A stretch of DNA of 64,000 bases from NCBI GenBank assembly GCA_020636225.1, contig JACJYI010000009.1:1-64000 (forward strand), read 5' to 3'. The notes under the pieces were generated by a model. That model was not told the origin of the DNA. It saw only the letters and a program-made list of their open reading frames with translations, and did not search any database. Source of the DNA: Lewinellaceae bacterium. GTDB taxonomy: Bacteria; Bacteroidota; Bacteroidia; Chitinophagales; Saprospiraceae. This document shows, piece by piece, positions 1-7,442 of this stretch. The position numbers and the translations under genes are program-made. Each line of letters starts with the position of its first letter. The stretch's first letter is position 1.

Positions 1-840
1 ATGGATCAGATAATAGGGATCCACGCCGATGCAATGACCACCGACCAACCCGGGTTGGAGCTTGATAAAATTCCACTTTGTCCCGGCTGCCTTGAGCACT
101 TCCTGGGTATCGATCCCCATGCGATCAAAGATCATGGCGAGCTCATTCATCAGGGAGATATTCAGATCCCGTTGGGTATTCTCAATGACCTTGGCGGCCT
201 CGGCCACCTTGATGGAACTGGCCCGGTAGATCCCTGCCGAAATGATGGCCCCGTAGAGGGAGGCTATCTCCTCCAGGCTCTCCTGGTCGCACCCGGAAAC
301 GATCTTGAGGATGGAGGTCAGGGTCCGCTCCTTATCTCCCGGATTGATGCGCTCGGGGGAGTAGCCCACCTTGAAGTCCTGTCCCATGACCAGTCCGGAT
401 TCCTGCTCGAGGATGGGCACGCAATCCTCCTCCGTACAGCCGGGGTAGACGGTGGATTCGTAGATCACGTAATCTCCTTTCTTGATGGCCCTGCCCACGG
501 CATGGCTGGCCTTGAGCACCGGGTTCAGGTTGGGCACCTTGTGAATGTCGATGGGGGTGGGCACGGCCACCACATGGAAGTGGGCCTGCCGCAGGTCGTC
601 GGCGTTGGCCGTGAAGGTGATGTCGCAACCGTGGAAGGCGTCGGAGGGCAGCTCGCGACTGGGGTCCTCGCCCCGCTGCATCATGGCCACCCGTTCGGGG
701 CTGATATCGAAGCCGATCACCCGGAACTTGCGGGCGAACTCAAGGGCCAGGGGCAGGCCGACATAGCCGAGGCCGATCACGGAAATGGCTTTTTCCTTGG
801 ACAGCAATGCCTGGAAGATCGGCATGGGGAATTCACTCAT
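1..840 (-). CDS. UDP-N-acetylhexosamine 6-dehydrogenase (WbpA/TviB/WbpO type), C-terminus cut by window edge
   Basis: NAD-dependent enzyme that oxidises C6 of a UDP-N-acetylhexosamine to the uronic acid, a step in surface polysaccharide precursor synthesis. Reading from an ATG at 838-840, the 280 codons present show a Rossmann glycine motif (VIGLGYVGLPLA, about residues 20-31), the family motif GYSPERINPGDK, and the active-site segment GGHCIGVDPYYL with the nucleophilic Cys at residue 270. The frame is open to base 1, so about a third of a normal 420-440 residue protein lies outside. It is followed upstream on the same strand by a wbpD-like acetyltransferase, which favours a UDP-GlcNAc substrate (WbpA role) over UDP-GalNAc. 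The exact hexosamine cannot be decided from sequence. Confidence 0.88.
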   Translation of the reverse strand, partial: MSEFPMPIFQALLSKEKAISVIGLGYVGLPLALEFARKFRVIGFDISPERVAMMQRGEDPSRELPSDAFHGCDITFTANADDLRQAHFHVVAVPTPIDIHKVPNLNPVLKASHAVGRAIKKGDYVIYESTVYPGCTEEDCVPILEQESGLVMGQDFKVGYSPERINPGDKERTLTSILKIVSGCDQESLEEIASLYGAIISAGIYRASSIKVAEAAKVIENTQRDLNISLMNELAMIFDRMGIDTQEVLKAAGTKWNFIKLQPGLVGGHCIGVDPYYLIH

Positions 841-907
841 GGTCTTTGGTCGTTGATGACAGGGGCCAAAGATACGAGCCGAAGACCAGTGTGCCGTTAA
901 TTCTGGA

Positions 908-1492
908 TCAATTCAGCTCCAGGATCTCGATCCGGCCGGCGATGATCCGGTAGTGTTCCCCGGTGGTCGGGCAGTAGGCCTGGTCGTCCGAATCGAAAAG
1001 CAGCTTGTGCCCACCCCGGCTCATCCAGCCGGTGATGCGGGCCGGATTGCCGGTCATCAGGGCGTAGTCGGGCACATCGCGGGTCACCACGGCGCCGGCA
1101 CCGATAAAGCACCAGGCGCCGAGGGTATGTCCACACACAATGGTGGCATTGGCTCCGATGGTGGCGCCTCGCTTGATGATGGTGCGACGGAATTCATCCT
1201 TGCGCTCGATGTTGGCCCGCGGGTTGTTGACGTTGGTGAGCACCACGGAGGGGCCGAGAAAGACATCATCCTCGATCACGATGCCGGTATAGATGCTGAC
1301 ATTGTTCTGGACCTTGACGCCATTTCCCAGGACCACGTCATCGCCAATGAAGACATTCTGGCCGATGATGCAATTGTCGCCGATCACGGCGCCGGGCATG
1401 ATGTGTGTAAAATGCCAGATCCGGGTACCCTGGCCAATGGTAGCACCAGGGTCGATCACAGCGGATGGGTGGGCGGTATAAGGGGTATTCAT
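908..1492 (-). CDS. wbpD: UDP-2-acetamido-3-amino-2,3-dideoxy-glucuronate N-acetyltransferase (WbpD/WlbB family)
   Basis: A 194-residue left-handed beta-helix acyltransferase. Hexapeptide repeats run through residues 10-150 (PSAVIDPGATIGQGTRIW, then IIGQNVFIGDDVVLGNG), with the family segment VVLTNVNNPRANIERKDEF in the middle and TGNPARITGW near the end. Family members transfer acetyl from acetyl-CoA to the 3-amino group of UDP-GlcNAc3NA, giving UDP-2,3-diacetamido uronic acid for O-antigen or capsule. It sits 67 bp from the UDP-hexosamine dehydrogenase on the same strand, consistent with one pathway. The partner dehydrogenase (WbpB) and aminotransferase (WbpE) are not in the window and may lie beyond base 1. 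Confidence 0.88.
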   Translation of the reverse strand: MNTPYTAHPSAVIDPGATIGQGTRIWHFTHIMPGAVIGDNCIIGQNVFIGDDVVLGNGVKVQNNVSIYTGIVIEDDVFLGPSVVLTNVNNPRANIERKDEFRRTIIKRGATIGANATIVCGHTLGAWCFIGAGAVVTRDVPDYALMTGNPARITGWMSRGGHKLLFDSDDQAYCPTTGEHYRIIAGRIEILELN

Positions 1493-1502
1493 GATAGGGG
1501 GG

Positions 1503-1549
1503 GTTATTGAGTTATTGGGTTATTGAGTTATTGGGTGGGAGGTGATGAG
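1503..1549. repeat. Octameric drifting repeat between wbpD and lhgO
   Basis: The short spacer is built of 8-nt units of the form GTTATTGR passing into GGTGATGAGT-like units. It fills almost the whole gap between the two genes. No promoter or terminator is visible. Confidence 0.7.
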
Positions 1550-2776
1550 TTATGAGTTGGGAAGGGGGGCAGGAATAAAATGTCGGATGGCTTTTCGGGC
1601 GATCCGGTCGCCGATGGCCAGGGAGGCGGTAGCTGCCGGGGAGGGGGCATTAAGCACATGGATCATCCGCTCCGTCTCGAGGAAGTCGAAGTCGTCCACC
1701 AGGGAGCCATCGGGTCGGAGGGCCTGGGCGCGCACCCCTGATCCGCCGGGCATGAGATCCCGGGCCGTCAGGTTGGGGATGAGTCGTTGGAGGGTCCTGA
1801 GGTAGGCGGACTTGTTCCAGGAGCGCCATTGCTCGGCCAGTCCGGTACGCCAGTAGCGGGCCGCGATCTTCCGGAATCCGGGATAGGCCAGGATCTCGGC
1901 GGTATCGGTCAGGGACAGGTCGGTCCGATGATAGCCTTCCCGCTTCAGGGCCAGGACGGCATTGGGTCCGGCCTCCACCCCACCCCGGATCATCCGGGTG
2001 AAATGTACTCCCAGGAAGGGAAAGGCGGGATCCGGCACCGGATAGATCAGGTGGCGAACCAGGGAAGCCGCTTTCGGGGAGAGCTTGTAGTATTCGCCCC
2101 GGAAGGGCACGATGTGGACGTCCGGGGTCAATCCGGCCATCCTGGCCACGTGGTCGGCCCAAAGGCCGGTACACGCGACGAGGGTCTGGCAAGTCACCTC
2201 TCCCTGCTCGGTGTGAATGGTCACCCCGTCCCGTTGTTCGGTGATACTGCGAATGGATTCACCCAACCGGAACACCACGCCTTTGGCCAGGAGGAGCTGA
2301 TGCAATCGTTCGGCCACGGAGCCGTAGTCGATGATACCGGTCTGGGGAACATGGACGGCGGCCAGGCATTGCACATGGGGCTCGATCTCCCGGGCTTCGG
2401 TCGGATCCAGCCATCGCAGGCCGTCGAGTCCGTTCTCGATGCCGCGCGCCTGGATGCCCCGGAGCCGGGGGATCTCCTCCTCGGTGGTGGCGACGATCAG
2501 CTTGCCACAGATATCATGGGCCAGGCCCTGCTCACGTGCAAAGTCCACCATGCGGGACACGCCTTCCCGACAGAGGACAGCCTTGCCGGAACCCGGCGTG
2601 TAGTAGATCCCGGAATGGATCACCCCTGAATTGTGGCTGGTCTGGTGGCGGGCCACTCCCCTCTCCTTGTCGATGACCACGAGGCGCAGGGACGGCTCCA
2701 GCTCCAGCAGTTGCCAGGCGGTGGCGAGGCCGACGATGCCGGCGCCAATGATGGCGATGTCAGATGAGGGGGTCAT
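1550..2776 (-). CDS. lhgO: L-2-hydroxyglutarate oxidase (LhgO)
   Basis: A 408-residue FAD-dependent oxidoreductase of the DAO family. It oxidises L-2-hydroxyglutarate to 2-oxoglutarate and passes electrons to the membrane quinone pool. The N-terminus has the dinucleotide motif IAIIGAGIVGLATAWQLL (residues 8-25) followed by RHQTSHNSGVIHSGIYY, the flavin-site signature of LhgO/L2HGDH. The C-terminal part has GVRAQALRPDGSLVDDF, also typical. Length matches the family (about 400). It lies just upstream, on the same strand, of two nucleotide-sugar genes; WbpB in that pathway reduces 2-oxoglutarate to 2-hydroxyglutarate, so a recycling role is possible, although the reported stereochemistry for WbpB may not fit. 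Confidence 0.9.
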   Translation of the reverse strand: MTPSSDIAIIGAGIVGLATAWQLLELEPSLRLVVIDKERGVARHQTSHNSGVIHSGIYYTPGSGKAVLCREGVSRMVDFAREQGLAHDICGKLIVATTEEEIPRLRGIQARGIENGLDGLRWLDPTEAREIEPHVQCLAAVHVPQTGIIDYGSVAERLHQLLLAKGVVFRLGESIRSITEQRDGVTIHTEQGEVTCQTLVACTGLWADHVARMAGLTPDVHIVPFRGEYYKLSPKAASLVRHLIYPVPDPAFPFLGVHFTRMIRGGVEAGPNAVLALKREGYHRTDLSLTDTAEILAYPGFRKIAARYWRTGLAEQWRSWNKSAYLRTLQRLIPNLTARDLMPGGSGVRAQALRPDGSLVDDFDFLETERMIHVLNAPSPAATASLAIGDRIARKAIRHFIPAPLPNS

Positions 2777-2780
2777 GGTC

Positions 2781-2822
2781 GGTTGTCGGTTGTCGGTTGT
2801 CAGTTGTCAGTTGTCGGTTGTC
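2781..2822. repeat. Heptameric tandem repeat (RGTTGTC)x6
   Basis: Six head-to-tail heptamers, GGTTGTC or AGTTGTC, directly upstream of lhgO on the plus strand. The same heptamer recurs at 48765-48799. Confidence 0.9.
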
Positions 2823-3230
2823 AGAAGGAGGATTCTCATGAAGGTCAGGTATCGATTAGGTCCGCATTATAACACCCCGACTGGGTGCAGCTTCTATGGG
2901 GAGCTGATTCCTCAATATAGTCAATTTCGGGCCGGAGTGCAAATGTACAGATCGATCGTCGCGGTTCGCCATACGCTGTTTGCTGTTCGCCTGGTGGCGT
3001 TTATTCGTTTCCGCCACGGCGGGCAGGTTGAGTTGATTCGTTGAGGAGGTAGCTCTTCGGTTATTCGCCACTCTCTGAGGGAATTGGCGTGCTCAGCGGC
3101 GGAGATTGGGCAACCGAGGCCACTAAGTCCCGAAGGACACGGAGGGGCACAAAGGGGTCAATGTCCAAAGAGCTATTCGCCGCGGCGGGCAGGCATTCGC
3201 CAGAGGAACATTGACTGACGCCGTTCATGA

Positions 3231-3310
3231 AAATCCGTGTCATCCGTTCATCCGTGGACATCCGTGATTCTGACGTTCACAGCATGCTAAAACAACCGGC
3301 CGGGCAAAGG
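3231..3310. repeat. 80 bp direct repeat, copy 1
   Basis: Starts AAATCCGTGTCATCCG and ends in AACAACCGGCCGGG plus about seven bases. It is nearly identical to 3492-3570, with only a handful of substitutions. The unit contains internal ATCCGTG heptads. Confidence 0.9.
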
Positions 3311-3349
3311 TTCAACCCCTCCAGGGTTGGATATTCTGTTGCTCAAAAA

Positions 3350-3369
3350 CCCCGGGCTGAAGCCCGGGG
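3350..3369. repeat. REP-like perfect hairpin
   Basis: Arms CCCCGGGCT and AGCCCGGGG with a 2-nt GA loop, between the two 80 bp direct repeats. No T-run follows on either strand, so it is not a standard terminator. Confidence 0.75.
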
Positions 3370-3491
3370 CTATTGACATACAACCTCGCTGGGGTTGATC
3401 TTCTGTTCAATCAACGAATCAACCCCCTCGACTCCTCCACTCCTGGTCTTCGGCGCTCGGCGTTCGGTGTTCGCTCAAATCTGTTAAGGGT

Positions 3492-3570
3492 AAATCCGTG
3501 TCATCCGTTCATCCGTGGACATCCGTGATTCTGACATTCACCGCATGCCAAAACAACCGGCCGGGTAAGG
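3492..3570. repeat. 80 bp direct repeat, copy 2
   Basis: Second copy of the unit at 3231-3310, same orientation, about 180 bp downstream. Both copies are followed by short CCCCTNCAGGG palindromic elements, suggesting that a composite repeat was duplicated. Confidence 0.9.
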
Positions 3571-3791
3571 TACGACCCCTACAGGGCCGATCCATCCTTC
3601 CTCGCTTTGCTATACAACTTTGGCCCCTACAGGGCCCTATCCGGTTTTGAATTTCCAGATTGGAATTTGTTTGTGATTTGTGATTTGGTATTTGTGATTT
3701 GTGATGTTCACTTTTGGTCCGCAGACGAACGTCAGGCATGGCATAGCGGTCATCCTGATTCTTGCTATTTTGCTGATCAAATGGACTGATC

Positions 3792-4310
3792 ATGATGCGC
3801 ATAACCAAGCCTGAACCCGGGGATTATCCGGCATATTACAAGCCCTATGTCGATGCCGTGCCGGAAGAAGAGGTCATGACCTACTTCGTCCGCAGCCAGT
3901 CGGAGGTGCCGGAGTTTCTTCGGCATATTCCCGCAGACAAACTCGGGTACGCCTATGCCCCGGACAAGTGGACCATCGCCGAGGTGATCCAGCATGTCAT
4001 GGATGCCGAGCGGGTCTTCGCCTATCGCGGGCTGTGCATCGCCCGGGGAGAACAGCAACCCCTGCCCTCCTTCGACCAGGACCTGTATGTGCGGAATGCC
4101 GAGACCAGCCACCGATCGCTGGCCTCCCTGGTGGATGAATGGAGTGGCATCCGACATGCCACGATCAGCCTGTTTGCCCACCTGCCGGAAGACTGCCTCG
4201 ACTATCTCGGTTTTGCCGCCGGGTATCCCATCCGGCTTCGGTCCCTACCCTGGATCATCGCGGGGCATGAGTACCACCATTGGCAGGTCCTGCAGGAACG
4301 GTATCTGTAG
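3792..4310 (+). CDS. DinB-family putative metal-dependent protein
   Basis: A 172-residue DinB/YfiT-like four-helix protein. Family members bind a divalent metal through three histidines; here these are most likely the His in the segment IAEVIQHVMDAERVFAYR (about residues 64-81) and the His cluster GHEYHHWQVL near the C-terminus. Many relatives are thiol-dependent transferases or stress-induced proteins, but the substrate of this one is unknown. An alternative ATG lies one codon downstream. The gene stands alone between two repeat-rich spacers and is convergent with the sulfide operon on the other strand. Confidence 0.85.
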   Translation: MMRITKPEPGDYPAYYKPYVDAVPEEEVMTYFVRSQSEVPEFLRHIPADKLGYAYAPDKWTIAEVIQHVMDAERVFAYRGLCIARGEQQPLPSFDQDLYVRNAETSHRSLASLVDEWSGIRHATISLFAHLPEDCLDYLGFAAGYPIRLRSLPWIIAGHEYHHWQVLQERYL

Positions 4311-4317
4311 GCAGAGG

Positions 4318-4357
4318 GAGTGGAGGAGTGGAGGAGTCAAGGAGTGGAGGAGTCGAG
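4318..4357. repeat. Octameric tandem repeat (GAGTSGAG)x5
   Basis: Five consecutive 8-nt units, GAGTGGAG, GAGTCAAG or GAGTCGAG, right after the DinB gene. One of several purine-rich drifting arrays in this window. Confidence 0.85.
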
Positions 4358-4445
4358 GAGGGTTCCTCCTGGTCCGGAGGTGACTGATGTGAGCATCTGT
4401 GGCATCCACGCGTGGACCACAGGCCCTTTGATCATGGCCTGTCTA

Positions 4446-4478
4446 TAAAAAAGCCTGCCCGGGGAAACCGGACAGGCT
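4446..4478 (-). terminator. Rho-independent terminator of the sulfide operon
   Basis: On the minus strand an 11 bp stem (AGCCTGTCCGG / CCGGGCAGGCT, one wobble) with a 5-nt loop is followed by six T. It lies about 30 bp after the stop of the DUF2853 gene, so it probably ends the pmpAB-sqr-DUF2853 transcript. Confidence 0.85.
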
Positions 4479-4507
4479 CTCATTTCATCACCTAATTTGC
4501 TTATCGA

Positions 4508-4846
4508 CTACTTGTACATACTCTCCTTGCCGAACTTCTTGACCAGCAGGTAGTAGAACATCGCGCGATACTTATTCCGGTTGGCGGAACCGAGCTGCTC
4601 GCACACCTCCTTGATAGCGGCATCCAGCTTGGCATCATCCTTCAAGCCCAGTTTCTTGATCAGAAAGTTGGTCTTGACGCGTGACAATTCGTCATTGTCC
4701 GAGCAGGATACCTTGGAGGCATCTGCGCGATAGATCGACGGACCCAGGCCTTTGGTCACTGCGGTCAGCAGGGCCGCATCATACTTGATGCCCAATTTGT
4801 CCATCTCACTTTTGTAGGTGTCTACAGCTTCAACAAACTTACTCAT
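4508..4846 (-). CDS. DUF2853 family protein
   Basis: A small, Lys- and Asp-rich, probably cytosolic helical protein of 112 residues that resembles the DUF2853 family found in Bacteroidota and some Alphaproteobacteria. No signal peptide or membrane segment is visible. Two cysteines are present, in KVSCSDNDEL (about residue 48) and IKEVCEQLG (about 85). The function of the family is not known. It is the last gene of a four-gene run with sulfide:quinone oxidoreductase and two sulfur-transport-like proteins and is followed by a clear terminator. The 94 bp gap to sqr is consistent with co-transcription, so a role linked to sulfur metabolism is an inference from position only. Confidence 0.75.
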   Translation of the reverse strand: MSKFVEAVDTYKSEMDKLGIKYDAALLTAVTKGLGPSIYRADASKVSCSDNDELSRVKTNFLIKKLGLKDDAKLDAAIKEVCEQLGSANRNKYRAMFYYLLVKKFGKESMYK

Positions 4847-4940
4847 GGAAGAATTATTTACTCTGTTATGCAGTGGTTTCCAACTGCAAAAATACGTTTT
4901 CTCCCGGTAATCGCGACAATGATCGCAGAATGCCGGAGGA

Positions 4941-6212
4941 TCAGGCCTTGCCTTTCAGCATCAGGTTCCAGTACATGAAGGGCAGCCCATACTTCTTGAG
5001 CAGCCACATGCTGTAATTCTCCTGGGTGGTGTCCACGAAGGTGGAGATCATCTTGTCGCTGTCCCGCACGTTGTCGTACTTGAACTCGGCCAGGACCATC
5101 TTGCCATAGCCGGTGACCAGCGGACAGGAGGAATAGCCATGGTATCCGGGATTGAGTTCCTTTTCCTGGTGGAGCACATGCATGAGATTCTCCACGACCA
5201 CCGGGGCCTGCTTGCGAACAGCGGCGCCGGTCTTGGCGGTGGGCAGGGCAGCCACGTCGCCCAGGGAGAAGACATTGGTATACTGGCTGTGCTGGAGGGT
5301 ATTGATATTCACATTGACCCACCCCTTGTTGGGACCTTCCTGGAAGGCCAGCTTGGACTGCTGGATGAACGCTGGCGCGGCCTGGGGCGGAGCCAGGTGG
5401 AGCATGTCGTATTCCAGGACGACATCGGTTTCACTGGGGTTCAGGTCCTTGATGTTCGGGTTCAGGGAATAGAAGCATCCGGCGATCATGGATGATTCGG
5501 CCGTGATCTTGAAATGGACCTGACGTTTCTCTGCATCGACCTTCGTCAACTTGTGGAAGAAGCGCAATTCGATGCCGTACCGGTCGACCACCTTCATCAG
5601 GGTCTTGGCGAATTCCGGCACACCGAAGATCACCGAGCCCGGCATCGGGAAGGTGATATTGACCTTGTCGGCCAGCCCGTGCTTCCGGAAATAGTCAGCA
5701 GCCAGGTACATGATCTTCTGGGGTGCGCCACCACATTTGATCGGTGTTGCCGCCTGGGTGAAGACGGCATTCCCACCCTTGAAGTTCCTCAGGACCTCCC
5801 AGGTGTATTTGGAGTCCACATAGTTGCTGCAGACGCCCCCCTTGTTCATGGCCGCGCCCAAACCTTCCACCTGGTCATAGTCGTAGATGACACCGGGGCA
5901 GACCACGAGGTAATCATAATCCACCTGACCACCTGACGCCAGTTGGATGGTGTTCTTGTCCGGATCAACACCCTTGACGGCATCCTTGATCCATTTGACC
6001 CCGGGAGGGATCACGGATTTCATGGGACGCGCCGTTTTTTCGAAATCGAAGGTGCCCGCTCCGACCAGGGTCCAGGCGGCCTGGTAGTAATGGGTATCCG
6101 CCGGATCGATGATGGCGATATCGAGTTGTTTATCCTTTCCTTTCAGCTGGGCGGCAACGGTGATGCCTGCCGTGCCGGCACCGATGATGACGATCTGGTG
6201 ATGTGTAGACAT
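4941..6212 (-). CDS. sqr: Type II (mitochondrial-type) sulfide:quinone oxidoreductase
   Basis: A 423-residue flavoprotein that oxidises sulfide to a persulfide or polysulfide and reduces membrane quinone. It opens with the FAD motif VIIGAGTAGITVAAQL. The two redox cysteines of the human SQOR-like class are present: Cys160 in ATPIKCGGAPQKIMYL and Cys363 in YSSCPLVTGYGKMVLAEF, both very close to the eukaryotic motifs. Cys105 and Cys128 are extra. The C-terminal amphipathic stretch with Trp, Tyr and Leu (MWLLKKYGLPFMYWNLMLKG) fits a monotopic membrane anchor. It lies 22 bp after the second YeeE/YedE gene, on the same strand. NAD(P)H dehydrogenase activity is a less likely alternative given these motifs. 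Confidence 0.92.
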   Translation of the reverse strand: MSTHHQIVIIGAGTAGITVAAQLKGKDKQLDIAIIDPADTHYYQAAWTLVGAGTFDFEKTARPMKSVIPPGVKWIKDAVKGVDPDKNTIQLASGGQVDYDYLVVCPGVIYDYDQVEGLGAAMNKGGVCSNYVDSKYTWEVLRNFKGGNAVFTQAATPIKCGGAPQKIMYLAADYFRKHGLADKVNITFPMPGSVIFGVPEFAKTLMKVVDRYGIELRFFHKLTKVDAEKRQVHFKITAESSMIAGCFYSLNPNIKDLNPSETDVVLEYDMLHLAPPQAAPAFIQQSKLAFQEGPNKGWVNVNINTLQHSQYTNVFSLGDVAALPTAKTGAAVRKQAPVVVENLMHVLHQEKELNPGYHGYSSCPLVTGYGKMVLAEFKYDNVRDSDKMISTFVDTTQENYSMWLLKKYGLPFMYWNLMLKGKA

Positions 6213-6234
6213 GATAAAGCAGTTTTAAGGTGAT

Positions 6235-6651
6235 TCAATGAGGGAGATACTTGCGCAACAGGCCATACATGAAGGTACCTGTGATGGCGGCAAGGAGAAA
6301 GACAACCAGGACGGTGTATCCACTGCCGAGGACGATGAACATCGGTCCCGGACAAACACCGGCCAGGGCCCAGCCCAGTCCGAAGATGATCCCGCCGTAG
6401 ATATACCGGGGGGCGTGCTTGTCTTTTTCCGTGATCTCGATCTCCTTTCCTTCCGTCGATTTCATATGGGTCCGCTTGATCCACTGGACCAGGAGAACAC
6501 CCACGGCGATGGCGGAAAAAATGATCCCGTACATATGGAAACTCTGGAAATGGAACATCTCATAGATCCGGAACCAGGACACGGCCTCTGCCTTGTACAG
6601 GGTCATGCCAAAGAGGATACCAATGAGGATGTATTTGGATGAGCGCATCAT
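6235..6651 (-). CDS. YeeE/YedE-family membrane protein, C-terminal half type (PmpB-like)
   Basis: A 138-residue inner-membrane protein with about four hydrophobic segments and the signature GLGWALAGVCPGPMFIVLGSG, whose Cys belongs to the conserved thiol path of YeeE/YedE sulfur-compound transporters. Many proteobacterial relatives are single polypeptides; here the function is split over two adjacent genes (see 6664-7257), as in PmpA/PmpB pairs. Known family members import thiosulfate or other sulfane sulfur. Placed directly before sqr, it may move sulfane sulfur made by sulfide oxidation, but substrate and direction are not known. Confidence 0.85.
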   Translation of the reverse strand: MMRSSKYILIGILFGMTLYKAEAVSWFRIYEMFHFQSFHMYGIIFSAIAVGVLLVQWIKRTHMKSTEGKEIEITEKDKHAPRYIYGGIIFGLGWALAGVCPGPMFIVLGSGYTVLVVFLLAAITGTFMYGLLRKYLPH

Positions 6652-6663
6652 AAGGCAGGCGAA

Positions 6664-7257
6664 TTAGAAGATAAGTGGGAAGAGCACATAGGTCATGAAC
6701 AGGCCACCGGCAAAGAAGCCGATCACCGCATACAGTGACCCCAACTGAAGCGCAGACATGCCGCTGATGGCATGACCGGAGGTACAACCGCCAGCATAGC
6801 GGGCACCGAAGCCGACCAGGAAACCACCGACCACGATGACCATGAACCCGGGCAGGGTGAACAATGCCTCCCAGGAATAGAAATCCGGAATGAGGGGCAC
6901 CTGTCCCTCCTGGAAGTTCATGCCCAGTTCGCGCAGACTCTCCACCGTAGCCGCACTGACATGGGCGATATTGCCATCCGCACCGGCGAAATAGTGGGAG
7001 GTCATGTACCCGCCGAACACGGCACCGAGGGCAATGAGGAGGTTCCAGCCCTGTGACTGCCAGTCGAACTTGAAAAAGTCGGCATAGTCACCTGCCCCGT
7101 CGGCGGCGCACATGATGCGAAAGTTGGCCGAAATGCCGAATTCCTTGCCGAACTTCAGCAGCAGGAACATGATCAGAGCGATCATCGGACCGGCCACCCA
7201 CCAGGGCCAGGGCTGGCTGATGAAGGCGATGATGTCGAGGATGAATGTGGGAACCAT
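6664..7257 (-). CDS. YeeE/YedE-family membrane protein, N-terminal half type (PmpA-like)
   Basis: A 197-residue membrane protein and the first gene of the sulfide operon. It has about five hydrophobic segments. It carries the family motif GFGARYAGGCTSGHAISGMS near residue 155, with the conserved Cys and His of YeeE/YedE proteins, and a second Cys in the loop FRIMCAADG. It is 12 bp from the PmpB-like gene and the two probably form one transporter for a sulfur species. Upstream there is a heptad/octad repeat and two dyads (7352-7381 and 7409-7432) that could be regulatory. Confidence 0.85.
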   Translation of the reverse strand: MVPTFILDIIAFISQPWPWWVAGPMIALIMFLLLKFGKEFGISANFRIMCAADGAGDYADFFKFDWQSQGWNLLIALGAVFGGYMTSHYFAGADGNIAHVSAATVESLRELGMNFQEGQVPLIPDFYSWEALFTLPGFMVIVVGGFLVGFGARYAGGCTSGHAISGMSALQLGSLYAVIGFFAGGLFMTYVLFPLIF

Positions 7258-7260
7258 GAC

Positions 7261-7306
7261 TGGAGGTTATGAGGTGAGGAGGTGGGAGGTGATGAGGTGA
7301 GGAGTT
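7261..7306. repeat. Purine-rich octameric repeat
   Basis: Drifting 8-nt units of the form GAGGTGAK immediately upstream of the pmpA-like start codon (transcribed away). It resembles the arrays at 1503-1549 and 4318-4357. Confidence 0.7.
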
Positions 7307-7351
7307 CGTAGTCAGGATATTTACCCCTGCAAGGTACCCTCCCAAGTAAAA

Positions 7352-7381
7352 CCGCTTGTGAGACATGGATCACACAAGCGG
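7352..7381. promoter_or_regulatory. Inverted repeat between hyaD and pmpA
   Basis: Perfect 9 bp arms CCGCTTGTG and CACAAGCGG separated by 12 nt. On the minus strand TTTTACTT follows, so it could act as a weak terminator of the hydrogenase operon. It contains TGTGA/TCACA half-sites at a spacing of 8, so an operator role is also possible. Confidence 0.45.
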
Positions 7382-7408
7382 CTGATGTCCGTTGGGTTGG
7401 CGGTGATA

Positions 7409-7432
7409 CAGGGGTGATCTGGATCACCCCTG
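7409..7432. promoter_or_regulatory. CRP/FNR-like dyad GTGAT-N4-ATCAC
   Basis: Perfect 11 bp arms CAGGGGTGATC and GATCACCCCTG around TG. The core GTGATCTGGATCAC has the TTGAT-N4-ATCAA layout of CRP/FNR-family sites. It lies 11 bp after the hyaD stop and about 150 bp upstream of the sulfide operon. A near-identical core occurs at 39498-39511. Confidence 0.45.
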
Positions 7433-7442
7433 GCGGATGACC

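Larger units (their letters stand above)
2823..3791. repeat. Repeat-rich gene-free spacer with REP-like hairpins
   Basis: No convincing gene is present in about 970 bp. The stretch holds an 80 bp direct repeat (3231-3310 and 3492-3570), the motif ATCCGTG repeated several times inside each copy, and a perfect 9 bp-arm hairpin CCCCGGGCT/AGCCCGGGG at 3350-3369. It also holds paired CCCCTACAGGGCC-type elements around 3575-3630 and a run of ATTTGTG-like heptads at 3665-3710. The small ORFs across it are made of this repeated sequence. Confidence 0.8.

Noticed and set aside
1..900. Long plus-strand frame of 299 codons
   Set aside because: It is the antisense shadow of the UDP-hexosamine dehydrogenase, whose minus-strand translation shows all expected motifs.
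7352..7381. Inverted repeat called as a firm terminator of hyaABCD
   Set aside because: Only four T, then AC, follow on the minus strand, and the arms are separated by 12 nt, so it is left as a possible terminator or operator.
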